DNA of 64,000 nt. It comes from Halomicronema sp. CCY15110 (GTDB lineage Bacteria; Cyanobacteriota; Cyanobacteriia; Phormidesmidales; Phormidesmidaceae). The notes beneath the pieces are model-generated. The model had not been told where the DNA came from, did not search any database, and saw nothing but the letters and a program-made list of their open reading frames with translations. Position numbers and translations under genes: made by a program. The stretch lies in the NCBI RefSeq assembly GCF_016888165.1, contig NZ_JACSWC010000395.1, positions 1 to 64,000 of the forward strand, given 5' to 3'. The first letter of the stretch is position 1. The number at the start of each line of letters is the position of its first letter. This document shows positions 19,702 to 29,000 of this stretch, one piece after another.

Positions 19702-21105
19702 TTAACCCTGGTAACGCTGGGTCTGGAAAAAGTGACCGATCAAATATAGCGAACCACACAAGACCCGCACGGCCTCCGGATCGGCAATCGCCCCCGCAAG
19801 ACCCGCAGCGAGGGTTGCATAAATGGTGCAAGCCGCCAACTCGGGACAGACCTGTCGGGCGATCGCCTGCAACTCAGCGGGGGGCAGCGTGGCATGACCG
19901 GGCACCGGCACCAAATGCAAGCGATCGCCCGGGCGAAGCAGCGCTTGCAAGACATCGGCATGGTCTTTGGTGGATAACATGCCCATGAGCCAGGTCGTCG
20001 TCGAGGGCAGTGGTGACGGCAAGTCGGCAACCTGAGGGGCCATGCCGGCCTGCGACTGCCGCTGCAAATCGTCGCGATACTGCCGCAGGGTTTGGGCCGC
20101 CGCCGGATTATGCGCCCCATCCATCAGCCAGGGATAGGAGTGACCATCGGGAGCCTGCCAGGTGAGCCACTGGAGGCGTCCCGGCCAGCGGGCTTGCACC
20201 ATGCCAGTTTGCATCGCCGCCTCGCTGATCTTCCAGCCCTGTTCGCGGAGGGCATTCAGCGTGGCGATCGCGATCGCGGAATTAATCTGCTGATGGGCTC
20301 CCAAAAAGGGCAGCCGATAGCGCAACGGTGGTTGACCGGGAGCGGGGGTCGGATAACTGGCCCAGCCGTCGGCATCCAGAGTGGAGATCGGGGGCCGGAG
20401 CACCGGGCACCCCACCGCCTGCGATCGCGCCAACACGACAGCCTCCGCCTCGGCGGGCAGAGGGCCGATGACGGCGAGACAGTTCGGTTTCAAAACCCCC
20501 GCCTTTTCGCCCGCAATGTCGGCCAGGGTCGGGCCGAGACGCTGCCAATGTTCGCGACTGAGGGAGGTGATGACCGAGACGAGGGGGCGATCGACCACAT
20601 TTGTGGCATCCAAGCGGCCTCCCAGCCCGACTTCAATCACGGCGATATCCACCGACTGTTGGGCAAAAAACAGCCAGGCCGCCGCCGTCAATACCTCAAA
20701 CTGGGTAGGCGTTTCGGTGTCTGGGGCGATCGCCATTTCCACCTGGGCCAAAGTAGACGCTAGGGCTTCGGGGGCGATCGGCTCCTCGTTCACACAAATG
20801 CGCTCACACCAACTCACCAAATGCGGCGACGTATAGCGCCCCACTCGGTAGCCCGCCTGCACCAGCACGGAGGACAAGTAGGCACAGACCGAGCCTTTGC
20901 CATTGGTGCCCGCCACGTGAATGATCGGCACTTGCTGCTGCGGATTGTCCAGGGCCGCTAACAAGTGCTGAATCCGCTCTAGGCCCAAATGGACACCGAA
21001 ACGGGCATATTTCTCTAAGCGCTGGTTAATGTGCTGCTGGGAGGCATCGACGGTCATAACGACTGGGTGGGGACGTTCACTCACAAGTTCAAAACCATGA
21101 TTCAT
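19702..21105 (-). CDS. folC: Dihydrofolate synthase / folylpolyglutamate synthase
   Basis: This ATP-dependent Mur-ligase-fold enzyme adds glutamate to dihydropteroate and folates. The product is 467 residues: start of the ligase LGLERIQHLL, P-loop GTNGKGS at 66-72, YTSPHL, the VIEVGLGGRLDATN motif, DGAHNPAAAQTLR in the C-terminal domain, and a final CGSLYLIG. A second in-frame ATG at 21057 (MTVDASQQH) would give a more usual N-terminus of 451 residues, and either could be used. No operon partner: glnB lies about 210 bp upstream on the same strand, with a terminator-like hairpin between them. Confidence 0.95.
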   Translation of the reverse strand: MNHGFELVSERPHPVVMTVDASQQHINQRLEKYARFGVHLGLERIQHLLAALDNPQQQVPIIHVAGTNGKGSVCAYLSSVLVQAGYRVGRYTSPHLVSWCERICVNEEPIAPEALASTLAQVEMAIAPDTETPTQFEVLTAAAWLFFAQQSVDIAVIEVGLGGRLDATNVVDRPLVSVITSLSREHWQRLGPTLADIAGEKAGVLKPNCLAVIGPLPAEAEAVVLARSQAVGCPVLRPPISTLDADGWASYPTPAPGQPPLRYRLPFLGAHQQINSAIAIATLNALREQGWKISEAAMQTGMVQARWPGRLQWLTWQAPDGHSYPWLMDGAHNPAAAQTLRQYRDDLQRQSQAGMAPQVADLPSPLPSTTTWLMGMLSTKDHADVLQALLRPGDRLHLVPVPGHATLPPAELQAIARQVCPELAACTIYATLAAGLAGAIADPEAVRVLCGSLYLIGHFFQTQRYQG

Positions 21106-21251
21106 GACGCGATCGCGCTACTCCGAACCATAAACAGGCGGCGGTCGGCGCGTGGCAAGGGGACGGTGCCCTCAGATCGCACATCCCCATATCAGTGACT
21201 CTCACCGGGAAGCGTCCCCTTGAGGCCAGCTTATTTTCAGAACAAATAGAA

Positions 21252-21288
21252 ACCCCTGCCCCTCAGATACGGCTGGCTGAGGCAGAGG
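21252..21288 (-). terminator. Terminator-like hairpin after glnB
   Basis: On the minus strand CCTCTGCCTCAG pairs imperfectly with CTGAGGGGCAGGGG and is followed by TTTCTATTTG. It lies about 30 bp past the glnB stop. Confidence 0.6.
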
Positions 21289-21315
21289 TGAGGGAGAAGT
21301 CTGGTAGACCGCTGT

Positions 21316-21714
<399 letters not shown>

Positions 21715-21730
21715 CTACGGACACAATACT

Positions 21731-21744
21731 GTAATTCTCACTAC
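21731..21744 (-). promoter_or_regulatory. NtcA binding site of glnB
   Basis: GTA-N8-TAC is perfect (GTAATTCTCACTAC on the plus strand). On the minus strand a TAGACA hexamer begins 23 bases after the site and could serve as the -10, the spacing of NtcA-activated class II promoters. Confidence 0.85.
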
Positions 21745-21819
21745 ATTTCGTTGGATACGTCACATTTTGCCCCACAACTGGGGGCGATCGCGGGATGGGC
21801 TCATGGATTTAAACCCGAC

Positions 21820-21868
21820 AAAAAAATCCTCGCTGTCCCACCCGCGTCATGACTGGGGAACAGCGAGG
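21820..21868 (-). terminator. Rho-independent terminator of the coiled-coil protein gene
   Basis: On the minus strand CCTCGCTGTTCCC pairs with GGGACAGCGAGG (one bulged base) and is followed by ATTTTTTTG. It begins about 18 bp past the stop at 21886. Confidence 0.88.
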
Positions 21869-21885
21869 CCACTGGAGTCAATGTC

Positions 21886-22617
21886 TTAGCGATTGAGCAA
21901 GGGGCGCATAATCAAGAAACCCGCCCCAAAGGCGGAGACCACCACCAACAAAATCGTAGTGGCGAGCCACAGATTGCCCAGGTCAGAGCGAGAGGCGACT
22001 TTACTCAGGGGCCGCGCCTCTTCCGGTTGCTCGGTAAACAAGCGATAGGGTTGCGCCCCAGGCGCGGGACGGGGGCGATCGCGCTTTTTGCCTTTCGGAT
22101 GCGGCACGATGGCACTATTGACGCCATGAGCAGCGCCCGCCCGTTCTCGCTTTCTCGGTGTGCCCTGGGGAGGGGCTGAGGACGCGGCTGGCGGCGATGC
22201 CGTGGTAGGGCCTGCGGTCGATTCGGCAGGCGCTGGTTGGGGCGCAGGCGCTGGGGTCAAGGGGGGCGGCAACAACGCCTCGTCGGCATTAGCAAACAAA
22301 TCCGCCGATGAGGGCATCGAGATAGTCGCTGGTGACACCGGATACGTTTCGGCGGGCATCACGCCAGCAAAGTGGCCCAACTGTTCAGCCGATTGCACGA
22401 ACCGATGAATCTCGGTACGTAAGAGCTGATTTTGCCGGAGTAGCTGTTGATTTTGCTGCGTCAAGGCATCCAACGTGGATTGGGTGGTCTTGAGTTCAGC
22501 GGCCAATTCTCGATAGACCGAAATGGGTACCGAGGGCGCATAGCCGGAGGCAGAAACAGGACGACCCGTTTCTGGCACGGTATAGAGTTGGGAGTCTGAG
22601 TTAAAGGGAGCGTTCAT
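21886..22617 (-). CDS. Coiled-coil protein with C-terminal membrane anchor, unknown function
   Basis: I chose the ATG at 22617, giving 243 residues; the frame extends to 22824, but those 69 codons look non-coding. Residues of about 30-75 form a Gln/Leu coiled coil (AELKTTQSTLDALTQQNQQ). A long Pro/Ala-rich low-complexity stretch follows, then a basic patch (RKRERAG, KGKKRDRPR) and one C-terminal hydrophobic helix (LWLATTILLVVVSAFGAGFLIM). It is thus a tail-anchored protein with a long disordered cytoplasmic part. I do not recognise the family beyond similar uncharacterised cyanobacterial proteins. Confidence 0.7.
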   Translation of the reverse strand: MNAPFNSDSQLYTVPETGRPVSASGYAPSVPISVYRELAAELKTTQSTLDALTQQNQQLLRQNQLLRTEIHRFVQSAEQLGHFAGVMPAETYPVSPATISMPSSADLFANADEALLPPPLTPAPAPQPAPAESTAGPTTASPPAASSAPPQGTPRKRERAGAAHGVNSAIVPHPKGKKRDRPRPAPGAQPYRLFTEQPEEARPLSKVASRSDLGNLWLATTILLVVVSAFGAGFLIMRPLLNR

Positions 22618-22901
22618 TAGAATGGGTTCCGAAAAACGCGATACACCGACAATCGCCGCACAGAAAATATCGTTACCGAAGGCTTCAGTTTGACGAGATA
22701 AAAATGGGAAGTTCAAGCAAATTTGATTCCGCCCAAAGCGTATCGCAAAAACTTGAAATTGCAACTGATTCACACAATTTCTCGTAAAACACAACGCTCC
22801 TGCCTTTAATGCGAGCGTGGACATCCCTGATTTAGACTGGCAGGTGCTGCCGATCGCCGTCGCCAGTTTGCCATCGGACAGCGAGATTGCCGTGAGGGTG
22901 A

Positions 22902-25376
22902 TTAGGAGGATGAGGGGTCTGATTGAGCGATCGCGTCCATCTGCATGGCGTCAATGTTGACGGTATCGGCGGCATCATCGTCATGGCTCAGCGGCTCATA
23001 GACGCGAGTTTGGGGCATACCGGGATGAACTTTCGTGTCCGTGAGCTGATCCGGCATTCGTTTCATTTCGGGGGCAGTCTCCGGCAAAGCACTCATGGGG
23101 CCAACTAAAGGCTCGCTGTAGGGGCCAATGGCCCCGTCAGGGGTAGGTTTAGGCGCGGGCGGGGCGAGTTTGGGCGGCGGGGCGATCAACTTCGGCTGGG
23201 CCGCAGGCTTGGTGTCGGTGTCAGGGGCCGAAATTTCGACTTCATTGAGCTCTAGCTTGTCAATATCCGTCGGGGGGGACGGGTGTGGCTCCGCAGTCGG
23301 CTTTTCAAAGTCACTGGGTAAGCGTGACTCGGGCTCATAAATCGTGTTGGGGCTGTCTTTGGGTCCCCACTCTTGCAGCAAATCGTCCGAAAACTCTTCA
23401 ATCTCGATGTCGAGGTCGTCTTCCGCTTCAAAGGTAGGGGCGGACTCAACGGGGGCCGGCTCATCGAGGGAAGCGGGCGAAGGCGTGGCGTCTTCCGCCG
23501 CTGGCTGCCCCGCCGCCGGGGCAAGGGCGGGGGCGGTTTCGAGCGGTTCGTCAACGGTGAAGCCGTCGCCATCGGGGCTGGCCGGGGCGGTACCCGCGCC
23601 CGTGGGGCGCACATCCAGCACCACCGACGCCGGCATGGGCTCCCGAAACTCTTGGGATGCGTCGTAGATTTTTTGCAAAATGCGATCGCCTTCCGCCCCA
23701 CTGACCTTCTGCGGCTGGCCGTTTTCCACCTTGACGGGAATCAAATCGACTTTCATCTGTCCCGCCCGAATGGCCACTTGCAAAACGGCCGTTTCCTCGG
23801 TGGGCTGATCCGTTGCCTGGGTGTAGACAAAATCGCCCAGGGAATAGGCGATCGGGCGACCTTTGTAGAGTTCTGCGCCCTGGAGCTGATGGGGGTGCTG
23901 CCCGACCACCAAATCAGCGCCCTGGTCGATCGCCAACTTGGCCAAGTTGGTTTGAGATTCGGCGGGGGTGGCGGGCGGCTCAGTGGACCAGCGATAGCTC
24001 ACCACCAGCCAGTCCACTTCATCGCGAATGGCTTGAATATCGGCCACGATGTCTTTCAGGGTGACGGCGTTGACCCCGCCCAAGGATTCATCCGCCGCTA
24101 GGCTGAAGTCGCGATCGTAGCTTAGGTAAGCAATCCGCTGCCCCTTCACATCTACGATCTCAGGACGACGAGCTTCGCGCTGCCCCCGCCCCGCCCCAAC
24201 GCGAAAGACGCCGTTGCGATCGAGGGTGTCGAGGGTTTCGGCCAGTCCTTGTTCGCCATAGGCGAGTGCCTGTTTGCCCGTGAGGTTCACTAAATCGACG
24301 CCCCCTTCTTTGAGCAGGTTAATCGCGTCGGGGCGCTGCCGTTCTAACCAATCCTCTTCTAACGAGGTGGCCGAACTCGCTAGGGGATCTTGTAGGTTGA
24401 CCATGGCAATATCGGCCTGGCGATAGTCGGGCAGCCCCGCCAGCAGTTGCCCTTCATAGGCCAGTTCTTCATAGGGCAAACCGTCCAAATCGACATCGCC
24501 GCCAAACAGCAGCGTAATGGTCGGATCTTGGGGCAGCTCTAGCCGCTCATGCTTGAGGACGCCGACGGGCTCTAGCGCCGCGTTGACAACATTGGGACGA
24601 TCGCGCTCTGGTTCCACTTTGTAGGCCACCGACGTCGCCACCGTAGTGGCGTGGTTCGCCGCTTTATCGGGTGCACCATGATCAGCTAATACCGTGTGGG
24701 TAGTCGGGGCAAAGTCGGGGAGCTGGGGCTCGGAGCCTTTATTCTGCGCCTCGCGACTGGCGGGTAGGGCGCGATCGCCCGCATCAGTCTCAACTCGGGT
24801 TTGGAACGGCAGCGCGGGCTCGGTTCTACCCGACATCACCACTTCCAGCATGCAGCCAAAAACAAACGCCGCCACTGCCGACCCGGTCAGCATAAAGGCC
24901 CGCATGGTCTTAATTTGATCAGCCAGCACTGACCAGCCAAAGCCTGGAATCATGGGGCCAGTCGCTGGTCGCGGCACCAGCGTGGGGGGAATAATCGCAG
25001 CGGTAGAGCCCTGGCCCTGTTCGCGCTTTAAGCGTTCTCTCAGGGCGGGCGTCATAACCCGAATGCGCTGCTGCCAGAGCGGCTTGCGCACTCCAATCGG
25101 CCGCGCTGTTAAATGAATCCCTTCAATCAGGGGCGAGTTGAGTTGCCAGATTAAGTGACAAAGGTATTGAGTCAGCGGCTTTTGTAGGGGGGGACGCTCA
25201 AACTCCAGGGTGATGTGAATGCAACCAGGCCGTTTGTCTTGACTCACCTGGGCATAAATGCCCTCGGGAATGAGCGGCTCATTGAGCCAGAGGGCGATCG
25301 CCCGAAACTGCCCAGCCGCCGCTAACACCTTAGTGGGCAGACTATCAGCAGCTGAATTGGCGGTAGCGTTAACCAT
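22902..25376 (-). CDS. CapA-like metallophosphatase-fold protein with cytoplasmic N-domain and proline-rich tail
   Basis: The product is 824 residues in three parts. Residues 1-150 are a soluble N-domain (GQFRAIALWLNEPLIPEGIYAQV), ended by one membrane helix near 160-185 (AFMLTGSAVAAFVFGCMLEVV). A PGA_cap/CapA domain follows (about 285-560): FGGDVDLDGLPYEELAYEG, AMVNLQDPLASS, VDLVNLTGKQALAYGEQGL, VGQHPHQLQGAELYKGRPIAYSLGDFVY. The last 250 residues are Pro/Ala/Glu-rich and probably disordered. CapA/PgsA proteins act in poly-gamma-glutamate or capsule production; no other pgs gene is here, so that role is not established for this protein. Confidence 0.82.
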   Translation of the reverse strand: MVNATANSAADSLPTKVLAAAGQFRAIALWLNEPLIPEGIYAQVSQDKRPGCIHITLEFERPPLQKPLTQYLCHLIWQLNSPLIEGIHLTARPIGVRKPLWQQRIRVMTPALRERLKREQGQGSTAAIIPPTLVPRPATGPMIPGFGWSVLADQIKTMRAFMLTGSAVAAFVFGCMLEVVMSGRTEPALPFQTRVETDAGDRALPASREAQNKGSEPQLPDFAPTTHTVLADHGAPDKAANHATTVATSVAYKVEPERDRPNVVNAALEPVGVLKHERLELPQDPTITLLFGGDVDLDGLPYEELAYEGQLLAGLPDYRQADIAMVNLQDPLASSATSLEEDWLERQRPDAINLLKEGGVDLVNLTGKQALAYGEQGLAETLDTLDRNGVFRVGAGRGQREARRPEIVDVKGQRIAYLSYDRDFSLAADESLGGVNAVTLKDIVADIQAIRDEVDWLVVSYRWSTEPPATPAESQTNLAKLAIDQGADLVVGQHPHQLQGAELYKGRPIAYSLGDFVYTQATDQPTEETAVLQVAIRAGQMKVDLIPVKVENGQPQKVSGAEGDRILQKIYDASQEFREPMPASVVLDVRPTGAGTAPASPDGDGFTVDEPLETAPALAPAAGQPAAEDATPSPASLDEPAPVESAPTFEAEDDLDIEIEEFSDDLLQEWGPKDSPNTIYEPESRLPSDFEKPTAEPHPSPPTDIDKLELNEVEISAPDTDTKPAAQPKLIAPPPKLAPPAPKPTPDGAIGPYSEPLVGPMSALPETAPEMKRMPDQLTDTKVHPGMPQTRVYEPLSHDDDAADTVNIDAMQMDAIAQSDPSSS

Positions 25377-25965
25377 GCTGTGGGAACTGTTGTAGAGCCA
25401 GAAACCAGGATGCGCTTGCTTGAGGCACCCCTAAACATCGCACACTTAAACCTGGCGTCATCAAATTTATTGTGGACGAATAGGTAGAAGCGCCAATGAT
25501 GATAACAACGATTTCAGAAAACGAGACGGTTTTGTCAATATTTTAGAGCGACTTTGTATCGATCAAAAATGGTTGACTCATGGGTTGAGAACGACTCGTC
25601 CCTAACGAGGCTAGAAAAGCGCTCGTGGCTCTGTCCAGCATTTGGCAGCCAGCGCAATCATTCCGGCCTTGCTAGCAGGGGCAACGTGGCTGGTCAAAAG
25701 TCCTGCTGCGATGCCCCCAAGGTAACCAAGTGACGACCCTTGACATCCCACTGTGGGAGGGCTGAAGGGCTCACTCGTGCCCTCTGAGCAGGAGAACTTA
25801 TCAACCCCTAAATGACATCCGAGCAGAATTCAGTCTGTGTTCCAGGTTCAGAGGGCGATCGCCCTAGGAAGTCATCCCAAGCGGGCGATCTGCCAGGCGA
25901 TCGCGTTTCCCAGACTCGGAACTAACGCTAAGCGATCTGCCACGAAAATAAAGTCGTTCAATCCG
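25377..25965. other. Spacer upstream of the CapA-like gene
   Basis: No convincing gene on either strand. It contains the CapA promoter region, AT-rich up to about 25560, then GC-rich sequence with HIP1 octamers. A small hairpin CCCACTGTGGG lies near 25747. Confidence 0.4.
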
Positions 25966-26016
25966 GTTTCGACTTCGCTTAACCTCCCAGTATCGAGAGT
26001 TGAGCGGAGTCGAAAC
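25966..26016. repeat. Imperfect inverted repeat (GAGCGGAGTCGAAAC type) after the giant gene
   Basis: GTTTCGACTTCGCTTAAC pairs with GTTGAGCGGAGTCGAAAC around a 15-base centre. Elements of this TTTCGACTCCGCTCAAC type recur in cyanobacterial spacers. It begins 35 bp past the stop of the giant gene and could act as its transcript end. Confidence 0.65.
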
Positions 26017-26050
26017 TCGGTTCATGGGGATCTTTTGTGCGCACAAGTCC

Positions 26051-29000
26051 CTAAGCGAATACTCGACGGCCTTCGAAGCGACCAAATTCCTGATAGTGCT
26101 GGAAGCCAGTTAACCCTGGATCTGCGTTCACTACACTCGCCACATCAGGATTCAGAGCGAGATAACTACTTTCGTTATACAGCGCACTGGGTCGTCGTCC
26201 TTCAAACTGCCCATTCTCAATGAAGTGCTGGTAAGCATTCACGCCAGCTGCGGCCACATCTGGGCTGTTGGTCAGGTAGAACTCCTGATCAAACAGCGCG
26301 AGATTAGGGGAGCGACTTTCATCGACTCCAGCCAAAATGTAGTGCTGGAAGGGACTTGACAACACGCCTTGGCCGACGGCTAGGGCCACGTCGGGATTAC
26401 TCAATAAGTAGTCACTCTGGTCAAAGAAAGCGCTGGGGTCACGACGTTCGCGGTGGCCATTGTTGAGGAAGTGGGATAGACCACTATCAAGAGCACCGCT
26501 TGCGACCGCGTTACGAACATCTGCATATGTGGACAGATAGAACGATTCGTTGAACAGCACACTGGGGTTCCGTCCTTCAGCAATTCCAAACTGCACAAAG
26601 TGTTGGTAGCCAGAATTAAAGGTCGAACCGACCAAGGCCGCCACATCGGGGTTTTGACTGAGATAGAACGCCTCATCGTAGAGCTGCGCTAAGGGCAACC
26701 CATCAATCACATCACCTGGGGCCACCGCTGCTGGATTATCGAGCTTCAGCTGCTGTTCAAAGTCGATAAAGGTACTGAGCAGACCCTGTACGGTGATAGT
26801 GACCGCAGCAGTGGCTGTGGCCCCCTGCTCATCCTGCACGGTGTACGTGAATTGGTCAGTGGCACTACGCCCCACGGGCAACAGATTAAAGGCCCCATTG
26901 GGATCATAGGTAAAGGTGCCGTTACCGTTATTGATCAACAAGCCCCGGGTGTTAGAGGTATCGACGCTCGCGATTTTGAGTTGCCCTAATCCTGGGTTCG
27001 CCAGGAATTCTGGGTCAAAATCATTTCGGAATACGCTCGCTGTCGTGAATGCGGTGGCCTCATTCGTTCTAAAGCCAGCGCCGCTGTCGTTCAGTGCGAT
27101 CGGTGCGTCATTAATCCCCGTGACCGTGATTTCGATCGCACCGTCGACCTCGCCACCATTGCCATCACTGACGGTATAGGTCAGCGCTTCTGTTGCGACT
27201 TGCCCGCCCAAGAGGCTTTGCCCAGGGGTGTAGGTCAGGCTCGTGCCATTATTCGTGATGGTGCCAAAGCTCGCGTTGCTGACACTACTAATCGTCAGGT
27301 TAGGAATATCGTTGAAATCAATATCCGTGATGCCAGCTTCGGTAATGACATCGAGATTGATCGCGTCACCTTCGGTGGTGTCAAAGGTGACCAACTCCGT
27401 CGTGATAGTCGGAGCTTCATTGACCCCATTGATCACCATATTGACCGTTGCGGTACTTTCGCCGCCGTTGCCATCGGTAATGGTGTAAGTAAAGCTCTCA
27501 GTGATAGAAGGATCACTCACCGCAATGGATCGGAAAGTATCAGTCGGCGTGTAGGTGATACTGCCATCTGCATTCAAGGTCGCAGTAGATTTAGTATCGA
27601 ACACGACAGGCACACCGACGACGGCAGCCAGATCATTCAGCTTGGTGACCCGCAGGGTGTCGCCATCTTCGTCTTCGTCGTTATCGGTCAACGGTCGTGT
27701 GGTGAAGGGAGCATTGTCTGGCGCAGAAAATAGCACCAGATCGGCCTCGTCCTCCGGCGTCGGATCATCCTTGGCAATCGGCGCATCGTTAACCCCGGTA
27801 ATGGTGACTTCCACTGTGGTGGTATCGCTACCGCCATTTACGTCGCTCACGGTGTAAGTGAAGCTATCAGTTTTAGTAGCGCCAAGAGCCAACTGGAAGG
27901 CGCCGTTGGGGTCATAGTTAAGGGTGCCATCGCCCGCCAGGGACACGATCGCGCCCGACTCCAACGTAATATCGCCAGCCGCGACATTTTGACCCGCGAT
28001 CGCTGATACAAAGAGGGTTTCCGTATCCCCCGGATCAACATCGGTGTCATTGGCGAGCACACTAGCCGTGACAAAAGCCGTTTTTTCATCCGTGGCAAAG
28101 CCGTCACCGCTATCAGGCACCGCCTCAGGCGCATCATTGGTGTTGATGAACTCCACAATCGTGACAGGCACCGCCGCGCTGGTAAACTCCCCATCGCTAG
28201 CGCTGACGCTAAAGCTGGGCGCGACCTGATCGCCATCATCCACAAACTGCACCTGCCCCGCAATAATTTGCGCCTGGGTAAAGCTAGTGATGCCCGCTGC
28301 GGTGACGACGCCATCCACCACGAGGTTGAAGGTGCCACCGGATAGGGCCGATACCGTGATGGTTAAGTTCTCAGCTGAGGTGTCGGGGTCATCAGCGGCA
28401 ATATCGTTCAGGGTGATGGTGATCGGCGCACCCTCAGTCACGGTGAGTTGGGCTGTGCCAATCACCGGGGGATCGTTGACGGGCACAAAGGTGACGTTGC
28501 CCGCCTCGGTAAAGGTGCCACCATCCGTGTCCACCACCGTAATGTCAAAGGTGGGGAAGGTTTCCGAGCCATCCTGCTTAAAGCTGACTTCGCCCGCCGT
28601 CAGCAATGATTGGGTGAATTCGGTGATGGGTTGGGCTTCGAAATCCAAGAACTGGCCGCCCACCACATTGCTGACTTGGAAGAGCAGATCGGCAGTCGGC
28701 GTTTCTGGATCGGTGGCGGTCAGGTTGACCACCGTCGGCGTATCCGGGTTGTTGAGAACTAGTCGCTTGCCTTCGGTAATGGTGAAGGCGTTGGTCGTGA
28801 TGTCGGGGTCGTCATTAACCTTGTTGAAGGTGACCGCTGCCGGGGCGATGGTGGTGCCCCCAACTTGGTCGGTGACGGTGACGGTATAGGTGGGGGCAAC
28901 TTCGTCGCCGTCATCCTTAAAGGTCAGTTCCTTAAAGGCGATCGCTGCTGACGTAAATGTTTGCTCTGGCGTGAGTGCCTCTCCATCTAAGAAGAAGGTG

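Noticed and set aside
20092-20763. 223-codon frame opposite folC
   Set aside because: Gly/Arg-rich composition of an antisense frame, fully inside folC.
22618-22824. 69-codon N-terminal extension of the coiled-coil protein
   Set aside because: Cys/Phe-rich sequence unlike the rest, and the ATG at 22617 gives a natural start.
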